Positions 16,648-25,003 of a stretch of DNA of 51,145 nt are shown piece by piece. Numbering within the stretch: the stretch's first letter is position 1; every line of letters starts with the position of its first letter. The position numbers and the translations under genes are program-made. This DNA is from Dichloromethanomonas sp964477085 (GTDB taxonomy: Bacteria; Bacillota; Desulfitobacteriia; Desulfitobacteriales; Syntrophobotulaceae), in NCBI GenBank assembly GCA_964477085.1, contig CAYZDF010000015.1:1-51145 (forward strand), given 5' to 3'. The notes beneath the pieces were generated by a model. It did no database searches. It had not been told where the DNA came from and saw nothing but the letters and a program-made list of their open reading frames with translations.

Positions 16648-18888
16648 ATGGAACAATTTTTTAATCTCCAAACAAACGAGCAAAGTGTTAGTCTCAAATC
16701 TATATTCTATCATTTCGTTCTTTTGGTAGCAGGATGTATCGTATTCTCCATTCCGCTGTCAATATTCTGGCAAAAGCATATGCTATTGATTCATACGGGG
16801 ATCGAACTCCTTTGTGTCTTTATTGTATTTTCCTCATTTTTTATCATTTTTCATGTCAGTCAACACAAGGATAACACCAATCTTTTATTGGCGCTGGGGT
16901 TTCTCATCGTGGGTATCTTCGACCTGTTTCATGCTTTTTATTTTAATGGCTTCAGCTGGTACCCACCTGATCATTATGATCTGTCCACAAAGTACTGGAT
17001 TTTTGGCCGTTTGACTCAAGGATTACTTATGTTAGTAGTCGTTGGCAAGTGGAAATTAATAATTAACAAATACCTGGGAGCGTTGATGTCATTTCATTTG
17101 GCATTAGGTATTTGTCTTAGCCTGTTGTATTACCCTGATCTACTGCCTGTTCTTAATATTCAAGGTGTTGGGGTTACACCTTTGAAGGTTTTCCTGGAAT
17201 ATTTGACGATCGTACTATTTATTATTAGTTTTTTCTTGCTTAGTAAGAAGTCGACTAAGAAGGAGGTCATCACATATCGTTACCTTTTAATTGCTTTACT
17301 CCTGGCCATACTGGCTGAGTTATCGTTTACTCTATATAATAGCTTTTACGACTATATCAAAATTCTTGGGCATACTTTCAGACTATGCAGTTATTACTAT
17401 GTATTTAAGGGTATCTACGTCAGTTCCATTACTTATCCTTATGAGATGCTGGAATCTTCGAGCAAATTCATGACCAGAATATATAATCATTTTCCTTTAG
17501 CAATCGTTACGTATGATCAGAATGGAAAGATCACCTTTGCGAATAGCCGAGCGCTGGAGATACTTGGTTGTACCTGTCATTCCATCATGGGGATTAGTCT
17601 TAATGCTTTTAATCTTAGGTTCAATATCCGCAACTGTAATCGTTTTCCCTTAAACCATGAGACGGAAAAACTCATTGGTCAAAATAGACTCTGCTATCTG
17701 ACCAATGATGATGGTAAAGAATATATTCTTAGTTATAACATCTATGATCTTGGTAATTTTGGTTCGTTTTATATTTTAGAAGACGCTAAGAAAGAACAAA
17801 AATTAGAGAACCTGCAGATTCAGACCAGAACACTGATTGACGCTATTGATAATATGGTCATTATTTGTAATCAGAAACAGGATATCGTTATGTGTAATCC
17901 CGCAGTTTCTCAAATCTTAGGGTACGATTTGAATCAACTCATCGGAGAGAATATTAGAGATTTGGGAGAGGTATTAAACTATTCCAATATAATGAACAGA
18001 GATATATTATATCATCAGATAACAAAGCATTCATTTGAAGTGACTATCCGCAGATCAGATCATAAGATAATTACTCTCGAAGGTGTGACTTCACCCATTT
18101 GCGATGTTGAAAAAGAGGTAATCGGACTGATCATTGTTGCTTCAGATATTACGGAACGTGAACAAAATAGAGCTAGAATTCATCAACAGGAGAAACTGGC
18201 AATTATTGGTCAGATGGCAGCAGGAATTGTACACGAGATAAAGAACCCACTAACGTCCATTAAAGGATTTAATCAGATTATTCTGGAAAAGACAGAGGAA
18301 GATCTAACCCGCGAATTTGCGGAAATCATTGACGAAGAAGTGGATGCCGTCAATCTTGTTGTTAGCGACTTTTTAGCCTTTGCTAAACCCAGAAAACCGA
18401 AGCTCGTGGAAACAACCCTGAGTACTTTAGTCAAATCCATAGAGACTATGATCGAGTCACAGCTTTTTGTTAAGGGAATCGATTTCGAATTGCTTCTACC
18501 GTCCTTTGAACATCAGGTGATGATTGATGAAGCTCAGCTCAAACAAGTGATCCTGAATATGGTCAAGAACGCAATTGATGCGATGGAGTGTACACCACAA
18601 CCTAAGTTGACCATGACTGTCAGTATGATCGATAAGACAGGGGAGATGATGATCAGCATCCGCGATAATGGAAAGGGGATACCTGTAAACGATAAGGGAA
18701 AATTGGGGATGCCTTTCTATACGACTAAGGAAAAAGGTACCGGCTTAGGCTTAAGTATCTGTTATCAAATTATCAAAGAAAACAATGGAGTAATCACCTG
18801 TGAAAGTGAGACAGGAACAGGAACAGTATTTCACATCATCCTCCCATGTTCAACTCAATGTCAGCTAAGAAGCAATGATATTGCATAA
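16648..18888 (+). CDS. Membrane sensor histidine kinase (MASE3-PAS-PAS-HisKA-HATPase)
   Basis: This is a 746-residue sensor kinase. Seven to eight transmembrane segments in residues 20-270 form a MASE3 sensory domain, with the typical IFDLFHAFYFNGFSW and a tryptophan/tyrosine-rich loop. Two PAS domains follow (about 280-375 and 395-505). The H-box is MAAGIVHEIKNPLTSIKG with phospho-acceptor H529. The N-box is NMVKNAIDAM, and the G boxes are RDNGKGI and GTGLGLSI. This layout is shared with sporulation-type kinases of Firmicutes. No response regulator lies next to it, so it is an orphan that could feed Spo0F/Spo0A or another regulator. GAGGTG precedes the ATG. Confidence 0.88.
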   Translation: MEQFFNLQTNEQSVSLKSIFYHFVLLVAGCIVFSIPLSIFWQKHMLLIHTGIELLCVFIVFSSFFIIFHVSQHKDNTNLLLALGFLIVGIFDLFHAFYFNGFSWYPPDHYDLSTKYWIFGRLTQGLLMLVVVGKWKLIINKYLGALMSFHLALGICLSLLYYPDLLPVLNIQGVGVTPLKVFLEYLTIVLFIISFFLLSKKSTKKEVITYRYLLIALLLAILAELSFTLYNSFYDYIKILGHTFRLCSYYYVFKGIYVSSITYPYEMLESSSKFMTRIYNHFPLAIVTYDQNGKITFANSRALEILGCTCHSIMGISLNAFNLRFNIRNCNRFPLNHETEKLIGQNRLCYLTNDDGKEYILSYNIYDLGNFGSFYILEDAKKEQKLENLQIQTRTLIDAIDNMVIICNQKQDIVMCNPAVSQILGYDLNQLIGENIRDLGEVLNYSNIMNRDILYHQITKHSFEVTIRRSDHKIITLEGVTSPICDVEKEVIGLIIVASDITEREQNRARIHQQEKLAIIGQMAAGIVHEIKNPLTSIKGFNQIILEKTEEDLTREFAEIIDEEVDAVNLVVSDFLAFAKPRKPKLVETTLSTLVKSIETMIESQLFVKGIDFELLLPSFEHQVMIDEAQLKQVILNMVKNAIDAMECTPQPKLTMTVSMIDKTGEMMISIRDNGKGIPVNDKGKLGMPFYTTKEKGTGLGLSICYQIIKENNGVITCESETGTGTVFHIILPCSTQCQLRSNDIA

Positions 18889-18983
18889 ATATTGGACACT
18901 GTTGGTTCACTTATAACTAACCTATCCAGACAGAAGATAACAGGAGCTTTAAATTGTTTGGGTTGTCGCTCCGCAAATACCTT

Positions 18984-19697
18984 TTATTCGTTTTTGCCGG
19001 GTAAATCCAGAATGATCTCTTGTTCTTTCTTTGTAATAGGTATGACATGGGTTTGAGGCCAATTCGTCTTCTCTGCATACCGTTTCGGGGCCTCGAAATC
19101 ATTAGCGAAGTGCATCGGAATCAAATAGAGCGGGGCAACTTCTTGTATGAAATAATCGGCACCAACGCAGTACAGATGCTCAAGCCGGGGATCAACCGGA
19201 AAAAAAGCGATATCGATAGCTTCACCTTTGATCCGGGATATTTCTTCTTTGAACCATTTCTCAGCTTTTTGGATACCTTCCGGTGTATCTTGCCACCAAT
19301 ACCACCAGTTCAGATCACCGGCATGAAATAGAGTAAAATTATCGCTAAGGACCAGAAAAGACACCCCTAAATCTGTGGATCCATAGGCTTTAATCCGAAT
19401 ATTATCCACCTGAATCTCTTCGTATGGGGATAGAAAATAAACATTGTCTCCATGCTGATTGACAGTGATGTCGCTGCTTAAGATATAGGTGATATCATGA
19501 TATTTTGTCTTCCAATCCAGAATCTGAGGGTTGAAATGATCAGGATGGCTGTGGGAGGAAAATATGTAAACTTTCTTATGGCTGTTATTCAAATCCACCG
19601 ATCCCAGGTAGTAATCAAAAACGAAAATATGTTTATTGGTTTCGACTTGAAACCCACTATGGTAAATATACTTAACTTTGATTCGTCTTCTGCTCAT
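18984..19697 (-). CDS. MBL-fold metal-dependent hydrolase (UlaG-like)
   Basis: This is a 237-residue hydrolase with a metallo-beta-lactamase motif SSHSHPDHFNP (about residues 47-57) and later ligands in HAGDLNWW and a C-terminal PMHFAND. The short form, with the motif close to an HSGF start and an acidic GD, resembles the UlaG-like branch. The substrate is unknown. The ATG at 19697 is preferred because GAGGTG lies 6 bases before it; the GTG at 19706 falls within that site. It is a single gene convergent with the kinase gene, and its promoter region is shared with the divergent TRAP leader. Confidence 0.8.
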   Translation of the reverse strand: MSRRRIKVKYIYHSGFQVETNKHIFVFDYYLGSVDLNNSHKKVYIFSSHSHPDHFNPQILDWKTKYHDITYILSSDITVNQHGDNVYFLSPYEEIQVDNIRIKAYGSTDLGVSFLVLSDNFTLFHAGDLNWWYWWQDTPEGIQKAEKWFKEEISRIKGEAIDIAFFPVDPRLEHLYCVGADYFIQEVAPLYLIPMHFANDFEAPKRYAEKTNWPQTHVIPITKKEQEIILDLPGKNE

Positions 19698-19876
19698 TTG
19701 CTTCACCTCATAGCTATAACGTATATTAAGTTCACTAAAATGTATTATATAAGAAAGAAACCAGTTATAAAAATTTTTACATAAGCGAGTTTAGAAATTA
19801 TGAAAGGGGAATGTTCTGGACCTGTGTTAATCCAAGTCTTTTATGAATGATTTAGAAAGCATTAAGATTTTTTATT

Positions 19877-19906
19877 TTGATTTTGGGAAACTTGTGGTAC
19901 TATAAT
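19877..19906 (+). promoter_or_regulatory. Promoter of the TRAP operon leader
   Basis: A -35 TTGATT (19877-19882) and a consensus -10 TATAAT (19901-19906) are separated by 18 bp. Transcription would begin near 19913 and run through the structured leader towards dctP. Confidence 0.7.
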
Positions 19907-19912
19907 GATAAA

Positions 19913-20170
19913 GTAACATATGATGAACTATATTTTCAGTTGGGAGTTTCCAATGAAGTGGTATTTTGTTTCATTGTTGTGAGTTTTTGCTTCTTGTAGG
20001 GTGTTGTTGGATAGTAGTACAGTAGGGATGGTTGTTTTCTTAAATATGCAGGACAGTAGAACAGTAGGGAATATGGATGTGGTTCATACCCCCCTTATAT
20101 CCATGTATTTTACGCGGGTAGTGGGTATTGCTAAGTTCTGTAAACTCCTATTTAGGAGTTTTTTTATTTT
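19913..20170 (+). ncRNA. Candidate structured leader RNA upstream of the TRAP operon
   Basis: Between the promoter and a terminator directly before dctP lies about 250 nt of non-coding transcript. It contains a hairpin with AATGAA/TTCATT arms near 19952-19975 and two 20-bp direct repeats differing at two positions (20009-20028 and 20051-20070, core ACAGTAGGGA). It also has pairable ATGGAT/ATCCAT and ATACCC/GGGTAT arms between 20072 and 20130. Such mutually exclusive pairings plus a terminator are typical of riboswitches or protein-binding attenuators. I do not recognise a known class. Confidence 0.45.
20142..20166 (+). terminator. Terminator/attenuator before dctP
   Basis: AAACTCCT (20142-20149) pairs with AGGAGTTT around an ATTT loop, followed by a run of Ts. 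It lies only 35 bp before the dctP start and downstream of the leader promoter, so it either ends a small RNA or attenuates the TRAP operon. Confidence 0.85.
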
Positions 20171-20200
20171 CCAAAAGTAATATAAGAAGGAGAGATAATC

Positions 20201-21289
20201 GTGAAAAAAGGATCAAAAAGGGGTATTCAATGGAGGAGATTAGGAAAAGGATTTATGATAGCTGTATTGGTGTTCAGTCTGGCTTTGATGTCAGGCTGTG
20301 GGCAAACAGCTTCTGCACCAACTGACAAACCCAAAACGGTAGAATTGAAATTAGCACACTTCTTTCCTGCTACCCATCCCGCTGAAAAAGAACTGATTCA
20401 ACCTTGGGCTAAGGCCATCGAAGAGGCCACGGAGGGCCGGGTCAAGATCACCAGTTACCCTGGTCAGACACTCTTGCAGGCTGATGCTGTTTATGACGGT
20501 GTGATCAATGGAATTGCCGATATGGGTCTTTCCTGTTTTTCCTATACTCGTGGCAGCTTTCCGGTTCTGGAAGTATTTGAACTTCCGGGCATTAGATATG
20601 CCAATTCCAAGGTAGCCAGTAAAGTGGCCTGGGAAGGAATCAAACAAATCAATCCCAAGGAAGTTCAGGATACAAAGCTCATGATGGTATTTACCACAGG
20701 CCCTGGAGATATTTATACCAAAGTTCCTGTACGCAAGCTTGAGGACTTAAAAGGATTAGAGGTAAGAGCAACCGGTCTGAGTGCTAAAACCCTTGATGCC
20801 TTGGGAGCAACCCCTGTTGCTATGAGTCAGGCTGAAGGATATGAATCGTTATCCAAAGGGGTTGTAAAAGGCAATCTCGGTCCGATCGAAGTTCTGCAGG
20901 GTTGGAAACAGGCGGAAGTCACAAAGTACCTGACGCTGACACCATTCCTCTACAATACGTTATTCTATGTAACCATGAATCAAGATACATGGAATTCTCT
21001 TGATCCGAAAGACCAGGCCGCAATTGAAGCTGTCAATGAAAAGTTTTTTGAAGAAGTTGCCATGGGTCTTTGGGATAAACAAAATGAGTCAGCACTGAAG
21101 TATGCCTTGGATGAAAATGGGATCGAACTCATAGAGCTTTCCACAGAAGAACAGGATAAATGGATCAGCCTGGTCAAACCTATCCAAGATGAATATGTTG
21201 TACAGATGAATGAAAAAGGGCATCAAGGACAGGAAATCCTGAATACGGTCAAAGAACTTGCCGACAAATATAACAAGGAGTTTCAATAA
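20201..21289 (+). CDS. dctP: TRAP transporter substrate-binding lipoprotein (DctP)
   Basis: This 362-residue extracytoplasmic solute receptor is exported by an N-terminal signal with a lipobox (LALMSGC, cysteine about residue 33), so it is anchored on the outer face of the membrane. The DctP fold is recognisable from LKLAHFFPATHP, the central GPGDIYTKVPVRKLEDLKGLE segment split by the conserved arginine-containing VRATG, and NTLFYVTMNQDTWNSL. TRAP receptors bind carboxylates or related small acids. The start is GTG after AGAAGGAGAG. It is the first gene of a dctP-dctQ-dctM-peptidase operon and sits behind a leader with a terminator. Confidence 0.9.
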   Translation: MKKGSKRGIQWRRLGKGFMIAVLVFSLALMSGCGQTASAPTDKPKTVELKLAHFFPATHPAEKELIQPWAKAIEEATEGRVKITSYPGQTLLQADAVYDGVINGIADMGLSCFSYTRGSFPVLEVFELPGIRYANSKVASKVAWEGIKQINPKEVQDTKLMMVFTTGPGDIYTKVPVRKLEDLKGLEVRATGLSAKTLDALGATPVAMSQAEGYESLSKGVVKGNLGPIEVLQGWKQAEVTKYLTLTPFLYNTLFYVTMNQDTWNSLDPKDQAAIEAVNEKFFEEVAMGLWDKQNESALKYALDENGIELIELSTEEQDKWISLVKPIQDEYVVQMNEKGHQGQEILNTVKELADKYNKEFQ

Positions 21290-21307
21290 ATTTTGGGGGT
21301 AGCCAAA

Positions 21308-21820
21308 GTGAAGCAACCAGATCATGTAGTGAAGGGAATAAGCAGAATTTTAGACAAATTAGCAGGATTATGCATTTTTGGTGTGATGCTGCTGATCGTT
21401 ACCAATATTGTTTTACGGGTGGTTTTTAATCAACCAATCTTGGGAACGTATGAACTGGTAGGGTTCATTACGGCTATGGGAGTTAGCCTTGCTTTAGCAA
21501 ATTGCGCTTTTCAGAATGGCCATATTGCCGTTAGTCTTATCATGGAACGTCTTCCATTAAAACTACAGTCATTTGTTTCCAGCTTAGTTTATAGCATCTC
21601 TCTCCTACTTTGGGCAGTAGCTGCCTGGTATCTGGGGAAATATGGTCATGCTATGAAACTGAAAGGATTGGTTTCCTCTTCAGCCGAAATTCCTGTTTAC
21701 CCTTTTATATATCTGGTTGCTTTTGGCCTCTCAGGACTATGCCTGGTATTATTTTTTAAGCTCCTGGAATCGATCAAAGAAATATTCAGTCTTGACACAG
21801 CAAAGAAGGTAGAACGATGA
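21308..21820 (+). CDS. dctQ: TRAP transporter small permease (DctQ)
   Basis: This is a 170-residue membrane protein with four transmembrane helices. The family features are a conserved start of helix 1-2 (IVLRVVFNQPILGTYELVGF), then HIAVSLIMERLP and a last helix ending in LLESI. It forms the small subunit that joins the large permease DctM. The GTG at 21308 is chosen since GGGGG lies about 8 bases upstream; the in-frame TTG at 21293 lies before that site. Its stop codon overlaps the dctM start by 4 bp (ATGA), so the two are translationally coupled. Confidence 0.9.
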   Translation: MKQPDHVVKGISRILDKLAGLCIFGVMLLIVTNIVLRVVFNQPILGTYELVGFITAMGVSLALANCAFQNGHIAVSLIMERLPLKLQSFVSSLVYSISLLLWAVAAWYLGKYGHAMKLKGLVSSSAEIPVYPFIYLVAFGLSGLCLVLFFKLLESIKEIFSLDTAKKVER

Positions 21821-23130
21821 ACGAATTTATCATTGGACTGATTGGGATAGCATTTTTTTTCGGCTTGGTAATGATACGTATGCCCATTGCCTATGCTATG
21901 GCCTTGGTAGGTTTGGTAGGCTTCAGCAGTCTGACGACGATGCAGGCGTCCTTTGACATGGTTGCGAAAGAAATATTTAATACGTTTACCTCATACTCTT
22001 TAAGTGTTATCGCTATGTTCGTGTGGATGGGCTTTCTGGCTTATTACTCGGGAATAGGGACTAGCCTCTATGTCTTTGCTCATCGATTAGTAGGGCACCT
22101 TCCAGGGGGATTAGCGATTGCAACTCAGGCAGCCTGCGCCATTTTTGGAGCGATTTGTGGTTCCAATACGGCAACGGCAGCCACAATGGCAGCAATTGCC
22201 CTGCCGGAGATGGATAAATATCATTATGATAAATCTTTATCCACAGCAAGTATAGCAGCCGGGGGCGTTTTAGGGGTGATGATTCCTCCCAGTGTCATCT
22301 TTATTCTGTATGGAACGTCTACGGAGCAATCTGTGGGAGCTTTATTTATGGCTGGAATCATACCTGGAATTCTTCTCACGCTGCTGAATATGGCCGTGAT
22401 CTATATCCTTACGCTCCGAAACCCCAGCCTGGGGCCCGCTGGTGAGAAATCGAGCTGGAAGGAGAGAGCCCGTTCTTTACAGGGCGGACTTGGTGAAGCC
22501 CTGATCGTCTTTCTTCTCTCAATTGGCGGCCTTTTTGCAGGGTGGTTTACCCCGACAGAGGCTGGTGCCGTCGGAGCCGGCGGAGTACTTTTGGTGAGTC
22601 TTATAGAAAAACGTATATCATGGGAAAAGTTGAAAAAGTCCTTAATAGATACTACAAGAACCACGGCGATGATCATGTTGATGCTGGCGGGAGCGGTTAT
22701 TTTCGGACGTTTTATGGCAGTCAGCAGAGTTCCTTTCGAATTGGCTAACTGGGCGGGGGCGCTACCACTGCCACCGTTTGCCATAATGGGAATGATCTTA
22801 TTGATTTATCTTATCCTGGGCTGCTTCATTGACGCCTTAGCCCTTGTTCTGCTTACAATCCCCATCTTTTTTCCTGTGGTTGTTCATACCTTGGGTTACG
22901 ATCCGATCTGGTTTGGTGTGGTAGTCGTTTTGGTTGTTGCAATGGGAGTTATTACTCCACCCGTAGGCATGAATGTGTATATTATTAAAGGGGTTGCACC
23001 GGAAATCCCTCTGGAAACAATTTTCAAAGGGGTATGGCCATTCTTGGGTTCAATCTTCATCTGTCTAATACTTCTCATGGTTTTCCCAGGTATAGCCACT
23101 TTTTTACCCGAGCTGTTAATAGGAAGGTAA
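21817..23130 (+). CDS. dctM: TRAP transporter large permease (DctM)
   Basis: This is a 437-residue polytopic transporter with about twelve hydrophobic segments. It has the DctM hallmarks of a glycine-rich GAICGSNTATAATMA region near residue 112, AAGGVLGVMIPPSVIFILYG and a repeated-half motif GVITPPVGMNVYIIKG near residue 380. It imports a small organic acid or similar solute with Na+/H+ together with DctQ and the DctP receptor. It overlaps dctQ by 4 bp and the peptidase gene starts 4 bp after its stop. Confidence 0.92.
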   Translation: MNEFIIGLIGIAFFFGLVMIRMPIAYAMALVGLVGFSSLTTMQASFDMVAKEIFNTFTSYSLSVIAMFVWMGFLAYYSGIGTSLYVFAHRLVGHLPGGLAIATQAACAIFGAICGSNTATAATMAAIALPEMDKYHYDKSLSTASIAAGGVLGVMIPPSVIFILYGTSTEQSVGALFMAGIIPGILLTLLNMAVIYILTLRNPSLGPAGEKSSWKERARSLQGGLGEALIVFLLSIGGLFAGWFTPTEAGAVGAGGVLLVSLIEKRISWEKLKKSLIDTTRTTAMIMLMLAGAVIFGRFMAVSRVPFELANWAGALPLPPFAIMGMILLIYLILGCFIDALALVLLTIPIFFPVVVHTLGYDPIWFGVVVVLVVAMGVITPPVGMNVYIIKGVAPEIPLETIFKGVWPFLGSIFICLILLMVFPGIATFLPELLIGR

Positions 23131-23134
23131 AGAT

Positions 23135-24322
23135 ATGATTAGTCTGACGAAATCGGAACTGGACAAAAGAAGGGCAACGTTTTGCACCTTAATGAATCGG
23201 AACCATCCGGATTGGGAAACGGCGATCATCCTCAGTAAAGTCAATCAGTATTATTTTACCGGAACCATGCAAGATGGAGTTCTCATCGTCAGAAAGGATC
23301 AAACGGCTTATTATTTTGTCCGCCGCAGCTTTGAAAGAGCAAAAGCAGAAGCTCTCTTTGATCATATCCTGCCTATGGAAAGCTACCGTGATGTGGCCTT
23401 AAACATGGGTAGTGAATGTGGTAATACCTATCTGGAAACAGAGGTAATGACCCTGGCTATCTTACAACGGATTCAAAAACATTTGACCATGAGGAAAATA
23501 AACTCCCTTGATAAGGAGATACTCTTAGCCAGAGCCATCAAATCCTCCTATGAACTTAAATGCCTAGAAATTTCGGGGAAACAACACCACCACATTTTAC
23601 AGAATACAGTTCCAACATTGCTCAGAGAGGGTATGACTGAAGTGGATTTCGTAGCAGAACTCTTTGAAGAAATGATTAAACAAGGACATCACGGAATTAG
23701 CCGTTTTTCCATGTTTCAGACAGAGATAGTAGTTGGGCAGATTGGGTTTGGAGAAAGTTCGTTATACCCGACCAGCTTCGACGGACCTGGTGGAGCATAT
23801 GGGATGTCTCCGGCAGTACCGTTTGTAGGCAGCCGTGAAAGGAAGCTCAAAAAAGGGGATCTTGTTTTTGTTGATATCGGATTTGGTCATCAAGGCTATC
23901 ACAGTGATAAAACACAGGTCTACATCTTTGGCGGTAAACCCACATCAGAAATGATCATACCCCATCGTGCCTGTATGGAAATTGAGAAGCAATTGGCAGA
24001 GATGTTAAAACCCGGAGCGATTCCCTCTATGATCTATAATACTGTCATGAATAATTTAACAGATCAGTTTAAGTTTGATTTTATGGGCTTTGGCCGGAGG
24101 CAGGCTAAATTTCTAGGTCATGGTGTTGGACTTCATGTTGATGAACTGCCTGTAATTGCCAACGGTTGTGACCTCTCTCTTGTAGAGAATATGGTAATCG
24201 CCCTGGAACCAAAAAAAGGAATAGCTCATGTTGGAATGGTTGGGGTGGAAGATACCTATATCGTGACTGCAGACGGTGGCCGTTGTATAACGGGTGGAGG
24301 CAGTGATATTATTGTTATTTGA
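23135..24322 (+). CDS. M24 family metallopeptidase (Xaa-Pro aminopeptidase/creatinase-like)
   Basis: This 395-residue enzyme has a creatinase-type N-terminal domain (about residues 1-150) and a pita-bread catalytic domain. The usual five dinuclear metal ligands are visible: aspartates in VFVDIGF and HSDKTQ, the histidine in GHGVGLHVDE, and the glutamates in ALEPK and GVEDTY. M24 members cleave Xaa-Pro peptides or C-N bonds in creatine-like substrates. Its place as last gene of a TRAP uptake operon suggests it processes the imported compound, perhaps an N-acylated or dipeptide-like solute; that is inference. AGGAAGG precedes the ATG. Confidence 0.88.
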   Translation: MISLTKSELDKRRATFCTLMNRNHPDWETAIILSKVNQYYFTGTMQDGVLIVRKDQTAYYFVRRSFERAKAEALFDHILPMESYRDVALNMGSECGNTYLETEVMTLAILQRIQKHLTMRKINSLDKEILLARAIKSSYELKCLEISGKQHHHILQNTVPTLLREGMTEVDFVAELFEEMIKQGHHGISRFSMFQTEIVVGQIGFGESSLYPTSFDGPGGAYGMSPAVPFVGSRERKLKKGDLVFVDIGFGHQGYHSDKTQVYIFGGKPTSEMIIPHRACMEIEKQLAEMLKPGAIPSMIYNTVMNNLTDQFKFDFMGFGRRQAKFLGHGVGLHVDELPVIANGCDLSLVENMVIALEPKKGIAHVGMVGVEDTYIVTADGGRCITGGGSDIIVI

Positions 24323-24461
24323 TAAGTAAGAACAACATATATGCTGCCTGCAACACACTGTAGGCAGCTCTGTAGTTATTGATGCGATTCCCATCTGGAG
24401 TACCGGCTAACAAATTAACATTTAACTTGCTTTACTTCCTTCTTTTTATAATCTTTCTTTG

Positions 24462-24492
24462 GTGGCCATTAGCTTTGGCCACACTATTTTTT
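24462..24492 (+). terminator. Rho-independent terminator of the TRAP operon
   Basis: GTGGCCA (24462-24468) pairs with TGGCCAC (24476-24482) and is followed by ACTATTTTTTT. A second GC-rich hairpin with GCTGCC/GGCAGC arms lies earlier, around 24342-24368, without a T-run. Both follow the peptidase gene. Confidence 0.85.
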
Positions 24493-24611
24493 TGCTACCG
24501 ATGATAATGACCTGTTGCAGTTGAATAACTATAGGAATCACGACCAGAATCTATTATAATGCTGGTAAACAGAATAACGGACCGTCGAAGTTAATAAAGG
24601 GGGACACACAG

Positions 24612-24779
24612 ATGGAATTCTTGGCCTTTATTATCGCTCTGGGCATCGTTTTATTGATTGCTCTCTGGTCTCGTCGTAGTTCAGGGAAAGTGAACAAGAA
24701 CAAGAATAAGTATAAGAAGAGAAAAGAAGTAGATCCTTTAGAAAAGCACCGTTTAACTCATTTAAGGAGAGTAAAGTAA
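24612..24779 (+). CDS. Small single-span membrane protein (55 aa)
   Basis: This 55-residue ORF starts at ATG 24612 after an AAAGGGGG site. It has one transmembrane helix (FLAFIIALGIVLLIALW, residues 3-19) and then a strongly basic cytoplasmic tail (KVNKNKNKYKKRKEVD and onward). A TATAAT hexamer at 24555-24560 may be its -10 box. I do not recognise the family. It sits alone between the TRAP operon terminator and the penicillin-binding protein gene. The reading frame stays open for 40 further codons after its TAA stop. Confidence 0.6.
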   Translation: MEFLAFIIALGIVLLIALWSRRSSGKVNKNKNKYKKRKEVDPLEKHRLTHLRRVK

Positions 24780-24949
24780 TCGATTTCAGTAGACTTCATA
24801 CGAAGTGCTTCTCAGAATAGTCTTAAACGGGGACCTGGAAGTATCGGTAATACTCGGGGCATGCGCAAAAGTCACCGTAAGGGTGGTTTGTTTGATAAGT
24901 AGACAAAAATAGTTTATTGAGAATACTTGGAAATTAGGCAGAACTTACT

Positions 24950-24963
24950 CCCAAAATTTTGGG
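24950..24963. promoter_or_regulatory. Perfect 14-bp palindrome upstream of the PBP gene
   Basis: CCCAAAATTTTGGG is a perfect palindrome 41 bp before the PBP start codon. It could be an operator, but no regulator can be assigned to it. Confidence 0.35.
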
Positions 24964-25003
24964 ATTCAACGTATTTCTATATGAGTACCCCAAGGAGGAA
25001 GTT

